NCBI GenBank assembly: GCA_016285575.1
Contig: JAEEQX010000005.1
Location: 1-57,777 of the forward strand
Direction of reading: 5' to 3'
Source of the DNA: Lachnospiraceae bacterium
Lineage (GTDB): Bacteria > Bacillota > Clostridia > Lachnospirales > Lachnospiraceae
DNA length: 57,777 bases
The position numbers and the translations under genes were made by a program. This document shows, piece after piece, positions 16,944 through 25,780 of the stretch. Position 1 is the first letter of the stretch. Each line of letters opens with the position of its first letter. Below the pieces are notes generated by a model. The model did no database searches, had not been told where the DNA came from, and saw only the letters and a program-made list of their open reading frames with translations.

Positions 16944-17253
16944 TGATATCTCCTCCTATCAGTCTGTCAACATTCTCCTTATAAGCAATCCACTCAGTTC
17001 TGTAAAAATTCAAAAGCTCATTTCCCTTTTCAGTGATTGAATAATATCTTCTGTTTCTTCCTTCAAAAGGCTGATCGTAAGTTTTCAAATATTCAGACTT
17101 CTGAAGTCGTCTTAAAACCGGATAAAGTGTTGATTCAGAGATATCTACGACCTCTTTGACTCTCTGAGTCAATGTGTATCCGTATGCATCGCTCTGCGCT
17201 ACAATACCTAATACGCATGCATCAAGAAGCGGTGCTGTCAATTGATACGTCAT
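16936..17253 (-). CDS. PadR-family transcriptional repressor
   Basis: 105 aa from ATG 17253, chosen because GAGGAGG lies 8 nt upstream; a longer version from 17289 lacks such a site. It shows the winged-helix PadR pattern: GYTLTQRV, STLYPVLRRLQKSEYL and the wing GRNRRYYSITEKG. A good palindrome sits on its own promoter, so it very likely represses its operon. The inducing signal is unknown; PadR homologues in this setting respond to envelope-active compounds. Confidence 0.92.
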   Translation of the reverse strand: MTYQLTAPLLDACVLGIVAQSDAYGYTLTQRVKEVVDISESTLYPVLRRLQKSEYLKTYDQPFEGRNRRYYSITEKGNELLNFYRTEWIAYKENVDRLIGGDINE

Positions 17254-17309
17254 CCTTGTTTCCTCCTCATCTATATTTTGATAATTCATAGCTACTTTTG
17301 TTTTCGTAT

Positions 17310-17332
17310 AATACTATACGGCGTATAATATT
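17310..17332 (-). promoter_or_regulatory. Putative PadR operator
   Basis: Near-perfect palindrome: AATATTATACG and CGTATAGTATT around one central base (11-bp arms, one mismatch). It covers the -10 box and most of the spacer of the padR promoter, where binding would block RNA polymerase. Confidence 0.65.
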
Positions 17333-17341
17333 ATTTGTCAA
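17313..17341 (-). promoter_or_regulatory. padR operon promoter
   Basis: Consensus -35 TTGACA (17336-17341), 17-bp spacer and -10 TATAGT (17313-17318) on the minus strand, about 60 nt before the padR start. Confidence 0.8.
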
Positions 17342-17409
17342 CACATATTATATATTTTTCAAAAAAGTTTTTCATAGCCCCCGTTGGGGCATATAAATCC
17401 CGTACTAAT

Positions 17410-17436
17410 AGAAAAGGCGCCCCGCTGGGACGCCTT
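17410..17436 (-). terminator. clpB terminator
   Basis: Minus-strand stem AAGGCGTCCC/GGGGCGCCTT (10 bp with one G-U pair), 3-nt loop, then TTTT. It lies about 50 nt after the clpB stop. A second small GC-rich hairpin (GCCCC/GGGGC, 17379-17391) follows it. Confidence 0.75.
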
Positions 17437-17485
17437 AATCTTTTAATAATGTTTGTACTATAGTTTTAACTGATAAACTATTCTC

Positions 17486-20062
17486 TTACTTGGCTATGAA
17501 TTCAGAACCCTCAACGTCGATGGTTATCGTATCTCCCTCTCTTACGCCTCCGCTAAGTATCAGTTTGGCAGCCAGTGTCTCGACTGTCTTTTGAACATAT
17601 CTCTTAAGAGGTCTTGCACCGTAGTTGGGATTATATCCCTCATTGATGACTTTATCTTTTGCAGCATCGGTTAACATAACTTTGTATTCTCTATCTTCCA
17701 AACGTCCGTTAAGGTCTGCAATGATAAGATCAAGTATGCCAGCAATCTCATTTTTGCCAAGAGGCTTAAAGAGTATTGTCTCATCGATTCTGTTGAGGAA
17801 CTCCGGTCTGAAGAACTTGTGAAGCATACCTGTGACTGTCTCTTCAACACCGTCCTTGAAGTCCCCGTTATCATCGATACCCTCAAGCAATACATCAGCG
17901 CCGATGTTCGATGTCATGATGATAATAGTATTCTTGAAGTCCACAGTCTTACCATGTGAATCTGTAATACGTCCGTCATCAAGCACCTGTAAAAGTACAT
18001 TGAATACATCAGGATGAGCCTTTTCAACTTCATCAAAAAGAACTACCGAATAGGGTTTTCTTCTTACTGCTTCGGTAAGCTGGCCGCCCTCATCGTATCC
18101 TACGTATCCGGGAGGAGCTCCGATTAGTCTCGATACACTATACTGCTCCATATATTCACTCATATCAATACGAACGATATTGTTCTCATCATCAAAGAGT
18201 GACTGTGCTAGAGCTTTTGCAAGTTCTGTCTTACCTACACCGGTAGGTCCCAAGAATAGGAATGAACCAATGGGCTTGCTGGGATCCTTGATACCTGCCT
18301 TGGATCTGATGATTGACTCTGTAACCTTGGTTACGCCGTCATCCTGTCCGACAACTCGTTTATGTAATTCATCCGCAAGATGTAATACTTTGTTTCTCTC
18401 GGATTCATTAAGTTTGGCAACAGGTATTCCTGTCCAACGCGATACTATACGAGCAATCTCTGTATCTGTAACTCTCTCATGTACTAAAGAATCATCCTTA
18501 TTCTCTGCTGTCTTTTCTGCTTCTTCCAAAGCCGCCTTAAGTTTTGGCAATTCGCCATATGAGAGTTCTGCTGCCTTAGCAAGATCTCCCTCTCTCTTGG
18601 CAATCTCAATCTTGGAATTAAGAGCATCTATCTCTTCTCTCATCTTAGAGAGCTTGTCAACCGCACTCTTTTCATTCTCCCATTTAGCCTTGGCATTGGC
18701 GAATTCTTCCTTTTCGGTAGCCAAGTCTGCAAGTAAGTCTTCAAGTCTTGCAGCAGACTGTGAATCCTCTTCTTTCTTAAGAGCCTGTGCTTCAATCTCC
18801 ATCTGTAAGATTTTTCGCTGCTTCTCATCAAGTTCTGTAGGAAGTGAATTAAGTTCTGTCTTAATAAGTGCACACGCTTCATCTACAAGGTCGATTGCTT
18901 TATCAGGTAAGAATCTGTCTGAGATGTATCTATCTGATAATACTGCTGCCGCAACGAGCGCATTATCCATGATCTTAACGCCATGATAAACTTCGTATCT
19001 ATCCTTAATACCACGAAGAATCGATATAGTATCTTCAACACTCGGCTCATCTACGAGTACCGGCTGGAATCTACGTTCAAGTGCAGCATCCTTTTCGATA
19101 TACATTCTGTATTCATCAAGAGTGGTTGCACCTATACAATGAAGTTCACCTCTTGCAAGCATGGGCTTAAGCATATTGCCGGCATCAAGTGCGCCGTCAG
19201 TCTTGCCCGCACCTACAATGGTATGTAACTCATCTATGAAAAGTATTATCTCGCCGTTAGAACTTTTAACCTCATCAAGTACAGCCTTGAGTCTCTCTTC
19301 GAATTCACCACGATACTTGGCACCTGCTATGAGAGATCCCATATCAAGAGCAAAGATTGTCTTATTCTTAAGATCATCAGGTACATCGCCATTAACAATA
19401 CGCTGAGCCAATCCTTCAGCAACCGCAGTCTTACCTACACCGGGTTCACCGATAAGTACAGGATTATTCTTGGTCTTACGGCTTAAGATTCTGATTACAT
19501 TTCTAATCTCCGAGTCCCTACCGATAACAGGATCCATCTTCTGACTCTTAGCCTTTTGAACAAGATCCTGACCATATTTATTGAGTGCATCATAAGTACC
19601 CTCGGGATTATCGGATGTAACTTTTACATTGCCTCTGACAGTTGAGAGTGCAGTCAAAAATCTCTCTTTGGTAATACCGTATTCCTTGAAAATCTCAGCT
19701 ACTTCTTTGTTGGGATGATCAAGCATCGATAAAAAGAGATGCTCAACCGATACATACTCATCACCCATCTTTTTAGCCTGATTCTCAGCAGTAATTAAGA
19801 CTTCATTGAGTTTTTGTCCGATACGCAGTTCTCCACCGCTTACCTTAACTCTCTTCTCAATAGCCTGCTTTACTCTGTCTACGAAGTGCTCCTTATTAAT
19901 CTCCATCTTCTCGATGAGCTTAAGAATCAATGAGTCATCGATATTAAGAAGGGCATATAAAAGATGCTCTTCCTCTATCTCCTGATTACCAAACTCTATG
20001 GCATACTGTTGAGCCATGTTAACCGAGTTTTGAGAATTCTGTGTAAATTTAGTTATATTCAT
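17486..20062 (-). CDS. clpB: ClpB disaggregase
   Basis: 858 aa, full length for ClpB. N-terminal repeat domain (1-145), first AAA+ module (Walker A GEPGVGKT at about 204, Walker B ILFIDE), a coiled-coil middle domain (about 405-525), second AAA+ module (GPTGVGKT at about 605, [14 protein letters not shown]) and a D2-small domain. The hexamer threads aggregated proteins through its pore with the DnaK system. The long middle domain separates it from ClpC or ClpE. AAGAAGG precedes the ATG. A CIRCE element on its promoter indicates HrcA control. Confidence 0.97.
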   Translation of the reverse strand: MNITKFTQNSQNSVNMAQQYAIEFGNQEIEEEHLLYALLNIDDSLILKLIEKMEINKEHFVDRVKQAIEKRVKVSGGELRIGQKLNEVLITAENQAKKMGDEYVSVEHLFLSMLDHPNKEVAEIFKEYGITKERFLTALSTVRGNVKVTSDNPEGTYDALNKYGQDLVQKAKSQKMDPVIGRDSEIRNVIRILSRKTKNNPVLIGEPGVGKTAVAEGLAQRIVNGDVPDDLKNKTIFALDMGSLIAGAKYRGEFEERLKAVLDEVKSSNGEIILFIDELHTIVGAGKTDGALDAGNMLKPMLARGELHCIGATTLDEYRMYIEKDAALERRFQPVLVDEPSVEDTISILRGIKDRYEVYHGVKIMDNALVAAAVLSDRYISDRFLPDKAIDLVDEACALIKTELNSLPTELDEKQRKILQMEIEAQALKKEEDSQSAARLEDLLADLATEKEEFANAKAKWENEKSAVDKLSKMREEIDALNSKIEIAKREGDLAKAAELSYGELPKLKAALEEAEKTAENKDDSLVHERVTDTEIARIVSRWTGIPVAKLNESERNKVLHLADELHKRVVGQDDGVTKVTESIIRSKAGIKDPSKPIGSFLFLGPTGVGKTELAKALAQSLFDDENNIVRIDMSEYMEQYSVSRLIGAPPGYVGYDEGGQLTEAVRRKPYSVVLFDEVEKAHPDVFNVLLQVLDDGRITDSHGKTVDFKNTIIIMTSNIGADVLLEGIDDNGDFKDGVEETVTGMLHKFFRPEFLNRIDETILFKPLGKNEIAGILDLIIADLNGRLEDREYKVMLTDAAKDKVINEGYNPNYGARPLKRYVQKTVETLAAKLILSGGVREGDTITIDVEGSEFIAK

Positions 20063-20191
20063 ACAATCGCCTTCTTTCGCTTGTACAAAATGTTTTCACA
20101 AGTTTTTCCAATCATTGTCACATTTCAGGTCTATCCTTTTATATGTAAAAGTATATACATGTAAAATTACGCCTTCTTTTATGACAGAATT

Positions 20192-20220
20192 ATAATATCA
20201 CTAAAATTAGCACTCGTCAA
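20192..20220 (-). promoter_or_regulatory. clpB promoter
   Basis: Minus-strand -35 TTGACG (20215-20220), 17-bp spacer, -10 TATTAT (20192-20197). The -35 lies inside the CIRCE spacer, so HrcA binding would block polymerase directly. The leader before the start codon is about 120 nt. Confidence 0.72.
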
Positions 20221-20233
20221 GAGAGAGTGCTAA
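20207..20233. promoter_or_regulatory. CIRCE element (HrcA operator)
   Basis: Perfect TTAGCACTC-N9-GAGTGCTAA. This is the canonical HrcA-binding inverted repeat of class I heat-shock genes. It covers the clpB -35 box and lies about 75 nt before the -35 of the divergent GGDEF gene. Confidence 0.97.
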
Positions 20234-20305
20234 TAATTGTCATAATTTTGTCTTTTTATAGGCATTTTAGATGCTTTTTTACTGCTTATAAAAAGCAATA
20301 GAAGG

Positions 20306-20334
20306 TTGTCTCCAATCCCTTCTTATGCTAATAT
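20306..20334 (+). promoter_or_regulatory. Promoter of the 20370 GGDEF gene
   Basis: -35 TTGTCT (20306-20311), 17-bp spacer, -10 TAATAT (20329-20334) preceded by TGC (extended -10). Expected start about 30 nt before the coding region. Confidence 0.55.
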
Positions 20335-20369
20335 ATATGTAATTATGTTTAAGTGGGTTATTATGTATT

Positions 20370-21488
20370 ATGAGTTTGATTAAAAACTACATCAATTACA
20401 TAAAAGAGATTATTTCCGGCGAGCAATACCTGTCTGATAAGGACAAGTTTACCCTTATGCTCCATCTGTGTGCGCTTGCTCACTTAGGATCCGCAGTTAT
20501 CTTCCTCTGCTTTGGAAGTATTCTTTTGATGCTCTATAACCTGCTTTCATTCTTAGTATTTGAATCACTTGTTACTGCTGCCAAGAACAAGTTTTTTAAG
20601 TTGGTAATTGTTATCGCATCCATGGAAGTTGTCGTATTCGTTACATTAACAACTCTCGGATTCGGACACCTTCTTAACTATAACCTGTTCTGCTTCTTAA
20701 TGATTCCCGCAGCATTTTATGTATGTAACAGCATTAAGGATTTTAAGCATCCTTTCGCTATCTCATGTGGCGTAACAGTACTGTCAATTGGAACATATAT
20801 CTTCTCAGTATTATATAAAACAGAGAGCGGCGTGAAGCTTGTTACCATGCATCCCGTTTTAACAAACGTATCTCATATCATCAACATCTCTATTACGATG
20901 ATATTCTTGGCACTCATCTGTTTCATGTTCACAATAGAGATGAGAAACTCAACTGCTGCCCTCGAGAGCAGAAACAATCAGTTGAAAAAGCTCTCGACTA
21001 TCGATCCTCTTACCAAGCTTGCTAACAGACGAAGCATGAGTGAGAAGTTAAACATCGCGATGCATCTTCTTAAAAAAGACAAAAAGCCCTTCAGTGTCAT
21101 CCTTGGCGACATCGATGACTTCAAGAAGGTTAACGATACCTATGGTCATGACTGTGGTGATAAGGTACTCATCATGGTAGCCAATACCATCTCCTCTCAG
21201 ATGAGAGACGGCGATTTCGTATGTCGTTGGGGTGGCGAGGAAATCCTCATCTTGGTTAATGGTAATCTTGATGCTGCCAAGTCACTTGGCGATCGTATTC
21301 TTAACAAGATTCGTGAATCTGAAGTAGTACATGAGGGTAGATCAGTTAAGGTAACCATGACATTTGGTGTATGTGAAGTTAACGAGAGTCTTCGTATTGA
21401 AGACTTTATTCAGAAAGCCGACTCCAGACTCTACTATGGTAAGTCACATGGTAAGAATCAGGTTGTATCTTCCATAACAGTAAACTAA
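20370..21488 (+). CDS. Membrane diguanylate cyclase (GGEEI)
   Basis: 372 aa. Five or six membrane segments (about 28-195) form an unassigned sensor region, followed by a short helix and a GGDEF domain (about 208-370). The active-site loop reads GGEEI (288-292), with the usual final Phe replaced by Ile. The metal-binding Asp in LGDIDDFKKVND and the inhibitory site RxxD (RDGD, 279-282) are intact, so activity with product inhibition is likely. It is divergent from clpB and shares its intergenic region. What the membrane part senses is unknown. Confidence 0.9.
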   Translation: MSLIKNYINYIKEIISGEQYLSDKDKFTLMLHLCALAHLGSAVIFLCFGSILLMLYNLLSFLVFESLVTAAKNKFFKLVIVIASMEVVVFVTLTTLGFGHLLNYNLFCFLMIPAAFYVCNSIKDFKHPFAISCGVTVLSIGTYIFSVLYKTESGVKLVTMHPVLTNVSHIINISITMIFLALICFMFTIEMRNSTAALESRNNQLKKLSTIDPLTKLANRRSMSEKLNIAMHLLKKDKKPFSVILGDIDDFKKVNDTYGHDCGDKVLIMVANTISSQMRDGDFVCRWGGEEILILVNGNLDAAKSLGDRILNKIRESEVVHEGRSVKVTMTFGVCEVNESLRIEDFIQKADSRLYYGKSHGKNQVVSSITVN

Positions 21489-21612
21489 ACTATAGTTCGA
21501 AAATCCGTAATACTCTAACACTGTAATACTGAAATACAAAATATCTTATCTTCTTTTCTAATTATTTCTATATTTCCAGTGTAAAATGTATTAATATAGA
21601 TAATTGGGTGTT

Positions 21613-21705
21613 ATGAAAAACAAATTGGGGCGTCACAATCACATATTTTTTTGTATGTGGTTTTTGACACTTATTAATTTTGCGAAAAAGTATGAAAGGA
21701 TATAA
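21613..21705 (+). CDS. Possible leader peptide of the ABC-F gene
   Basis: A 30-codon open frame starts at ATG 21613, ends at TAA 21703-21705 and stops 5 nt before the ABC-F start. The peptide is basic at both ends with an aromatic/hydrophobic middle (FFCMWFLTLINF). Its last codons contain the AAGGA that serves the ABC-F start, so ribosomes on the leader would affect initiation. A hairpin (CACATA/TATGTG followed by GTTTTTG, 21640-21666) lies inside it. This resembles attenuation leaders of antibiotic-responsive ABC-F genes. Its own ribosome binding site is weak, so coding is uncertain. Confidence 0.35.
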   Translation: MKNKLGRHNHIFFCMWFLTLINFAKKYERI

Positions 21706-21710
21706 ATACA

Positions 21711-23348
21711 ATGATAAGCGCAAACAACGTTTCTTTACGCTTTGGTAAGAAAGCTTTATTCGAGGATGTTAACATCAAGTTTACCGAGGGCAACTGCTAC
21801 GGTATTATCGGTGCCAACGGTGCGGGAAAGTCAACATTCCTTAAGATTCTCTCAGGTGAACTCGAGACTACTACAGGTGATATCTCCATCACACCCGGTC
21901 AGAGATTATCTGTACTCGAGCAGGACCACTTCAAATACGATGCATATACAGTTATGGATACCGTTATCTTAGGTAACCCCAGACTTTATCAGATAATGAA
22001 AGAAAAAGATGCTATCTACGCTAAGGAAGACTTTTCCGATGAAGATGGTATTAAAGCCAGCGAACTCGAAGCAGAATTTGCAGAGCTCGATGGATGGGAA
22101 GCAGAGTCCAATGCTGCTAACCTTCTTAACGGACTTGGTATTGAGACAGAACTTCACTACACAATGATGTCTGAACTCGGCGGTAACGAGAAGGTCAAGG
22201 TTCTTCTTGCAAAAGCACTCTTTGGTAACCCTGATATCCTTCTTCTCGACGAGCCTACCAACCACTTAGACCTTGATGCTATCGCATGGCTCGAGGAATT
22301 CTTAATCAACTTTGAGAACACTGTCATCGTCGTATCCCACGACAGACATTTCCTTAATAAGGTATGTACACAGACTGCAGATATCGACTACGGTAAGATT
22401 CAGCTCTACGCAGGTAACTACGACTTCTGGTTTGAGTCCAGCCAGTTACTTGTAAAGCAGATGAAGGAAGCCAATAAGAAGAAAGAAGAAAAGATTAAGG
22501 AACTCCAGGAATTCATCAATCGTTTCTCCGCTAATGCTTCCAAGTCCAAGCAGGCTACATCTAGAAAGCGTGCTCTTGAAAAGATCGAGCTCGAAGAGAT
22601 CAAGCCTTCGAGCAGAAAGTATCCTTACATCGACTTTAGACCTGACAGAGAAATCGGTAACGAAGTATTGCAGGTTGAAGGAATCTCCAAGACCATCAAT
22701 GGCGAGAAGATTCTTGATAACATATCATTTATTCTTAACAGAGAAGACAAGGTTGCTTTTGTCGGAAGTAACGAAATCGCTACTACTACACTCTTCCAGA
22801 TTCTTGCAGGAGAGATGGAACCCGATGAAGGTACATATAAGTGGGGCGTAACCACATCACAGGCTTACTTCCCCAAGGATAACACCAATGATTTCAATAC
22901 AGATGATATCATCACAGACTGGTTGATGGGTTACTCACCTGTAAAAGATATCACATACGTAAGAGGTTTCCTTGGACGTATGCTCTTCTCACAGGATGAC
23001 GCTCTTAAAAAAGTTAAAGTATTATCCGGTGGTGAAAAAGTTAGATGTCTCTTATCAAAGATGATGATTTCAGGTGCTAACTGCTTAATCCTTGATGAGC
23101 CTACCAACCACTTAGACATGGAATCAATCCAGGCTCTCAACAACGGACTTATAAGATTCAACGGCGTGGAACTTTTCTCCTGCCACGATCATCAGTTCAT
23201 ACAGACAACCGCCAACAGAATCATGGAGATTATGCCCGACGGTAAATTAATCGATAAGATTACTACTTATGATGATTATCTTGCTAACGATGAACTTGCC
23301 AGAAAGCGTACTATCTATATTGCTAAGAAAGAGGATGACGAGAACTAA
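21711..23348 (+). CDS. ABC-F family ATPase (YkpA/YbiT-like)
   Basis: 545 aa with two ABC domains and no membrane segments, as in ribosome-binding ABC-F proteins. Domain 1: Walker A GANGAGKS (about 36), signature-like SELGGNEK, Walker B LLLDEPTNHLD, then an inter-domain linker rich in Lys and Glu (about 245-300). Domain 2: the Walker A position reads GSNEIATTT, lacking the GK[ST] core, whereas its signature LSGGEK and Walker B LILDEPTNHLD are intact. I believe a degenerate second Walker A recurs in the YkpA-type subgroup. Probable role: translation factor at the ribosomal E site; a resistance role is possible but not shown. Confidence 0.9.
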   Translation: MISANNVSLRFGKKALFEDVNIKFTEGNCYGIIGANGAGKSTFLKILSGELETTTGDISITPGQRLSVLEQDHFKYDAYTVMDTVILGNPRLYQIMKEKDAIYAKEDFSDEDGIKASELEAEFAELDGWEAESNAANLLNGLGIETELHYTMMSELGGNEKVKVLLAKALFGNPDILLLDEPTNHLDLDAIAWLEEFLINFENTVIVVSHDRHFLNKVCTQTADIDYGKIQLYAGNYDFWFESSQLLVKQMKEANKKKEEKIKELQEFINRFSANASKSKQATSRKRALEKIELEEIKPSSRKYPYIDFRPDREIGNEVLQVEGISKTINGEKILDNISFILNREDKVAFVGSNEIATTTLFQILAGEMEPDEGTYKWGVTTSQAYFPKDNTNDFNTDDIITDWLMGYSPVKDITYVRGFLGRMLFSQDDALKKVKVLSGGEKVRCLLSKMMISGANCLILDEPTNHLDMESIQALNNGLIRFNGVELFSCHDHQFIQTTANRIMEIMPDGKLIDKITTYDDYLANDELARKRTIYIAKKEDDEN

Positions 23349-25016
23349 ATGCGCGCAATCGACTTACATGTTCATTCCACATTTTCAGACGGTACTCTCA
23401 CACCTACACAGTTGGTAGAGTTGGCTGAAAAATGCAATTTGGAAGCATTCGCACTAACCGATCACGATACAACAGATGGAATAGAGGAAGCAGTTAACGC
23501 CGCTTCCTCATTTAATCTTGAAGTTATACCCGGTATTGAGTTTTCCACTGAGTACCGCGGGAAGGATATCCATATCCTCGGCTACTACATCAATCCTTAC
23601 AATAAGGAATTCCAAAACGCTATTACTGAGTTTCGTAATTCCAGAGAAACACGTAACAAAAAGATGTGCGCCAAGCTCAACGATATGGGTATTAAGATTG
23701 ATTATGACGAATTCATAAAATCATACCCAGACAGCGTAATCACAAGAGCTCACTACGCTAAGTACATGCTTGCACATGGCATGGTTAAAAATATGGAAGA
23801 AGCCTTTGAAAAATACATCGGCGATGATTGCCCCGGCTTCGTTCCAAGAGAAAAGATTACGCCTTCCAAGGCAGTATCTCTTATTCTTAAGTGCCACGGT
23901 ATCCCAGTACTTGCTCATCCCATACTCTATAAGTATTCGGATGCAGACCTTGAAAAGCTCGTTGCAGAGCTCAAAAGAGCAGGCCTTAAGGGTATAGAGA
24001 CAATCTATTCAACGTATTCCAACTCTGATGAAAAATTAATCAGAAAGCTTGCCAGCAAGTATCGTCTGCTTATTACAGGCGGTTCTGATTTCCATGGCAA
24101 TAACAAACCCAATTTATCACTTGGTTACGGCAGAGGCGATCTCTATATTCCCGCCAAGTTGCTGCCCCCTCTTAAGAATGCATATCTTAAGGGCTTTGTT
24201 CCCAATAAAAACATACGTCAGGCCATGTTCTTTGATATGGACGGCACATTACTCAATGATAATAAAGAAATTTCGACCATCACAAGAGCGCTTCTTTACA
24301 AGGCTTGCGAGAACGGTCATATATTTGTTATCAATACGGGCCGCGCACTCTCATCAGTACTTAAAGTCGTAGACAGACTTGCAATCCGTGATATATGTAA
24401 ATACGTGTGCGCTTTTAACGGCGGTGCTATCTATGATGTCGAAAAAGATGAGATAGTTGATCGATTGACTCTGGATACGGATATTGCTGAAGGTGTTAAC
24501 AATATTGCAAAAAAATCAGGCTGTCATATACAGTCTTATACAGACTATGAATTGATATCCGAAAAGGATACCGAAGAATTAAGATATTATTCCGATTACG
24601 TTGAGATAGATTCAACCATTGTAGATGATCTGATTGCTTACTCTCCCAACCCTTATAAGCTTCTCTTGATGAATTTTAAGGATCATGACAAGCTGCTCGA
24701 GGCTCAAAAACTTATTCTTGAAAAATACGGTGGCAGAGTATTCTGTCTCTTCTCATGCGATAAGTTTCTTGAGGTTATTCCCATCAAGGGAGGCAAGGGA
24801 TACGCACTCAAATCCGTACTCTCTCTTACAGGAATCAAGCATTCCAATTCATATGCATTCGCTGATGAAGAAAATGACCTTACGCTTCTTGAAGCAGCCA
24901 ATAAGAGCGTATGCCTAATCAACGGTAATCCCAAATTAAAAGCCATCGCCGATTACATCACATTCCGTGATAATAACAACGATGGCCTTGCAGATTTCCT
25001 CGAATTATTCTCATAA
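23349..25016 (+). CDS. PHP phosphoesterase fused to Cof-type HAD phosphatase
   Basis: 555 aa. Residues 1-285 are a PHP domain of the TrpH/RNase AM type (DLHVHSTFSDG, LTDHDTTDG, PGIEFS, GGSDFHG). Residues about 290-555 are a HAD phosphatase of the Cof/YidA type (DMDGTLL nucleophile motif near 295, NTGRAL, KGGKG-like GGKGYALKS, FADEENDL). The PHP part may hydrolyse 3',5'-bisphosphates or RNA ends, the HAD part sugar or flavin phosphates. The fusion suggests sequential dephosphorylation of one substrate, which is inference. It starts immediately after the ABC-F stop codon, so the two are co-transcribed. A strong terminator follows. Confidence 0.9.
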   Translation: MRAIDLHVHSTFSDGTLTPTQLVELAEKCNLEAFALTDHDTTDGIEEAVNAASSFNLEVIPGIEFSTEYRGKDIHILGYYINPYNKEFQNAITEFRNSRETRNKKMCAKLNDMGIKIDYDEFIKSYPDSVITRAHYAKYMLAHGMVKNMEEAFEKYIGDDCPGFVPREKITPSKAVSLILKCHGIPVLAHPILYKYSDADLEKLVAELKRAGLKGIETIYSTYSNSDEKLIRKLASKYRLLITGGSDFHGNNKPNLSLGYGRGDLYIPAKLLPPLKNAYLKGFVPNKNIRQAMFFDMDGTLLNDNKEISTITRALLYKACENGHIFVINTGRALSSVLKVVDRLAIRDICKYVCAFNGGAIYDVEKDEIVDRLTLDTDIAEGVNNIAKKSGCHIQSYTDYELISEKDTEELRYYSDYVEIDSTIVDDLIAYSPNPYKLLLMNFKDHDKLLEAQKLILEKYGGRVFCLFSCDKFLEVIPIKGGKGYALKSVLSLTGIKHSNSYAFADEENDLTLLEAANKSVCLINGNPKLKAIADYITFRDNNNDGLADFLELFS

Positions 25017-25040
25017 TATTCAATAATACTTTTTAAAAAT

Positions 25041-25072
25041 AACTCCTCGAAATAACTTCGAGGAGTTTTATA
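25041..25072. terminator. Bidirectional terminator between convergent genes
   Basis: Perfect 11-bp stem AACTCCTCGAA/TTCGAGGAGTT with a 5-nt loop. Plus strand continues with TTATATTTTT; minus strand with TTTTTAAAAA after ATT. It serves the PHP-HAD gene and maf. Confidence 0.88.
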
Positions 25073-25075
25073 TTT

Positions 25076-25654
25076 TTATTTGTTACTATGTAATGTATTG
25101 TATATAGCCGATACAGGTAGACCTACGACATTGTTGTAGTCTCCCTCTATTTTTTCTACATACTTTCCAAAGAGGCCTTGAATACCATATGCTCCGGCCT
25201 TGTCATAAGGCTCATCAGTACTGATATAATCTTCTATCTCGCCATCAGACATATTATATACGTATACTTTTGTTTCAACTGCTTTAGATACTGTATTACC
25301 TTCACTATCAATTAGTGTAAATCCTGTATATACAGAATGTACACTTCCTGATAATGTCTTAATCATTGTTCTGGCATCATCTTTATCCTTTGGTTTGCCA
25401 AGTACATTGCCATTTGCATATACTATAGTATCTGCACCTAGTATATAATCATCCTCATTTAATCCAATTGTATTATCAGCTTTAATCTTGTCATATACAG
25501 CCTGTGCTTTTATATGCGAGAGTTTCTTAACCAGTTCTTCAGGATTTGATTCATCTATATTCTCATCAGCGTCAGATACAATTATCAACGGCTTGATACC
25601 TATATTCTCAAGTAACTCTTTTCTTCTGGGAGACTTAGAAGCCAGTATAATCAT
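25076..25654 (-). CDS. maf: Maf nucleotide pyrophosphatase
   Basis: 192 aa, usual Maf length. Shows the N-terminal signature ASKSPRRKELL, the catalytic region LGADTIV and the C-terminal YDKAGAYGIQG. Maf enzymes hydrolyse non-canonical or pyrimidine nucleoside triphosphates (dTTP/UTP type in this branch) to monophosphates, and have been linked to division control. TTGAGG precedes the ATG. It lies downstream of alaS, separated by that gene's terminator, with no clear promoter of its own. Confidence 0.93.
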   Translation of the reverse strand: MIILASKSPRRKELLENIGIKPLIIVSDADENIDESNPEELVKKLSHIKAQAVYDKIKADNTIGLNEDDYILGADTIVYANGNVLGKPKDKDDARTMIKTLSGSVHSVYTGFTLIDSEGNTVSKAVETKVYVYNMSDGEIEDYISTDEPYDKAGAYGIQGLFGKYVEKIEGDYNNVVGLPVSAIYNTLHSNK

Positions 25655-25713
25655 TTAATTATCCTCAATCAAATTCTTTCGTCTTTATTTGTTTTTCTGT
25701 TTTTAGGCAAAAT

Positions 25714-25740
25714 ATTAGGGGCAAATTAATTGCCCCTAAT
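25714..25740 (-). terminator. alaS terminator
   Basis: Perfect 11-bp stem ATTAGGGGCAA/TTGCCCCTAAT with a 5-nt loop. On the minus strand it continues with ATTTTG, a short T-tract, so some read-through into maf is expected. Confidence 0.72.
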
Positions 25741-25780
25741 ACATTACTACAACTCTGTAATTAATTGCAAGAATTATTAA

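Noticed and set aside
17378-17391. GCCCC/GGGGC hairpin as a second strong terminator
   Set aside because: Only 5 bp, and it lies behind the better clpB terminator; its T-run is distant.
18180-18986. A 268-codon plus-strand open frame opposite clpB
   Set aside because: It is antisense to conserved clpB codons, Ser-rich with no domain and no promoter or ribosome binding site; a shadow frame.
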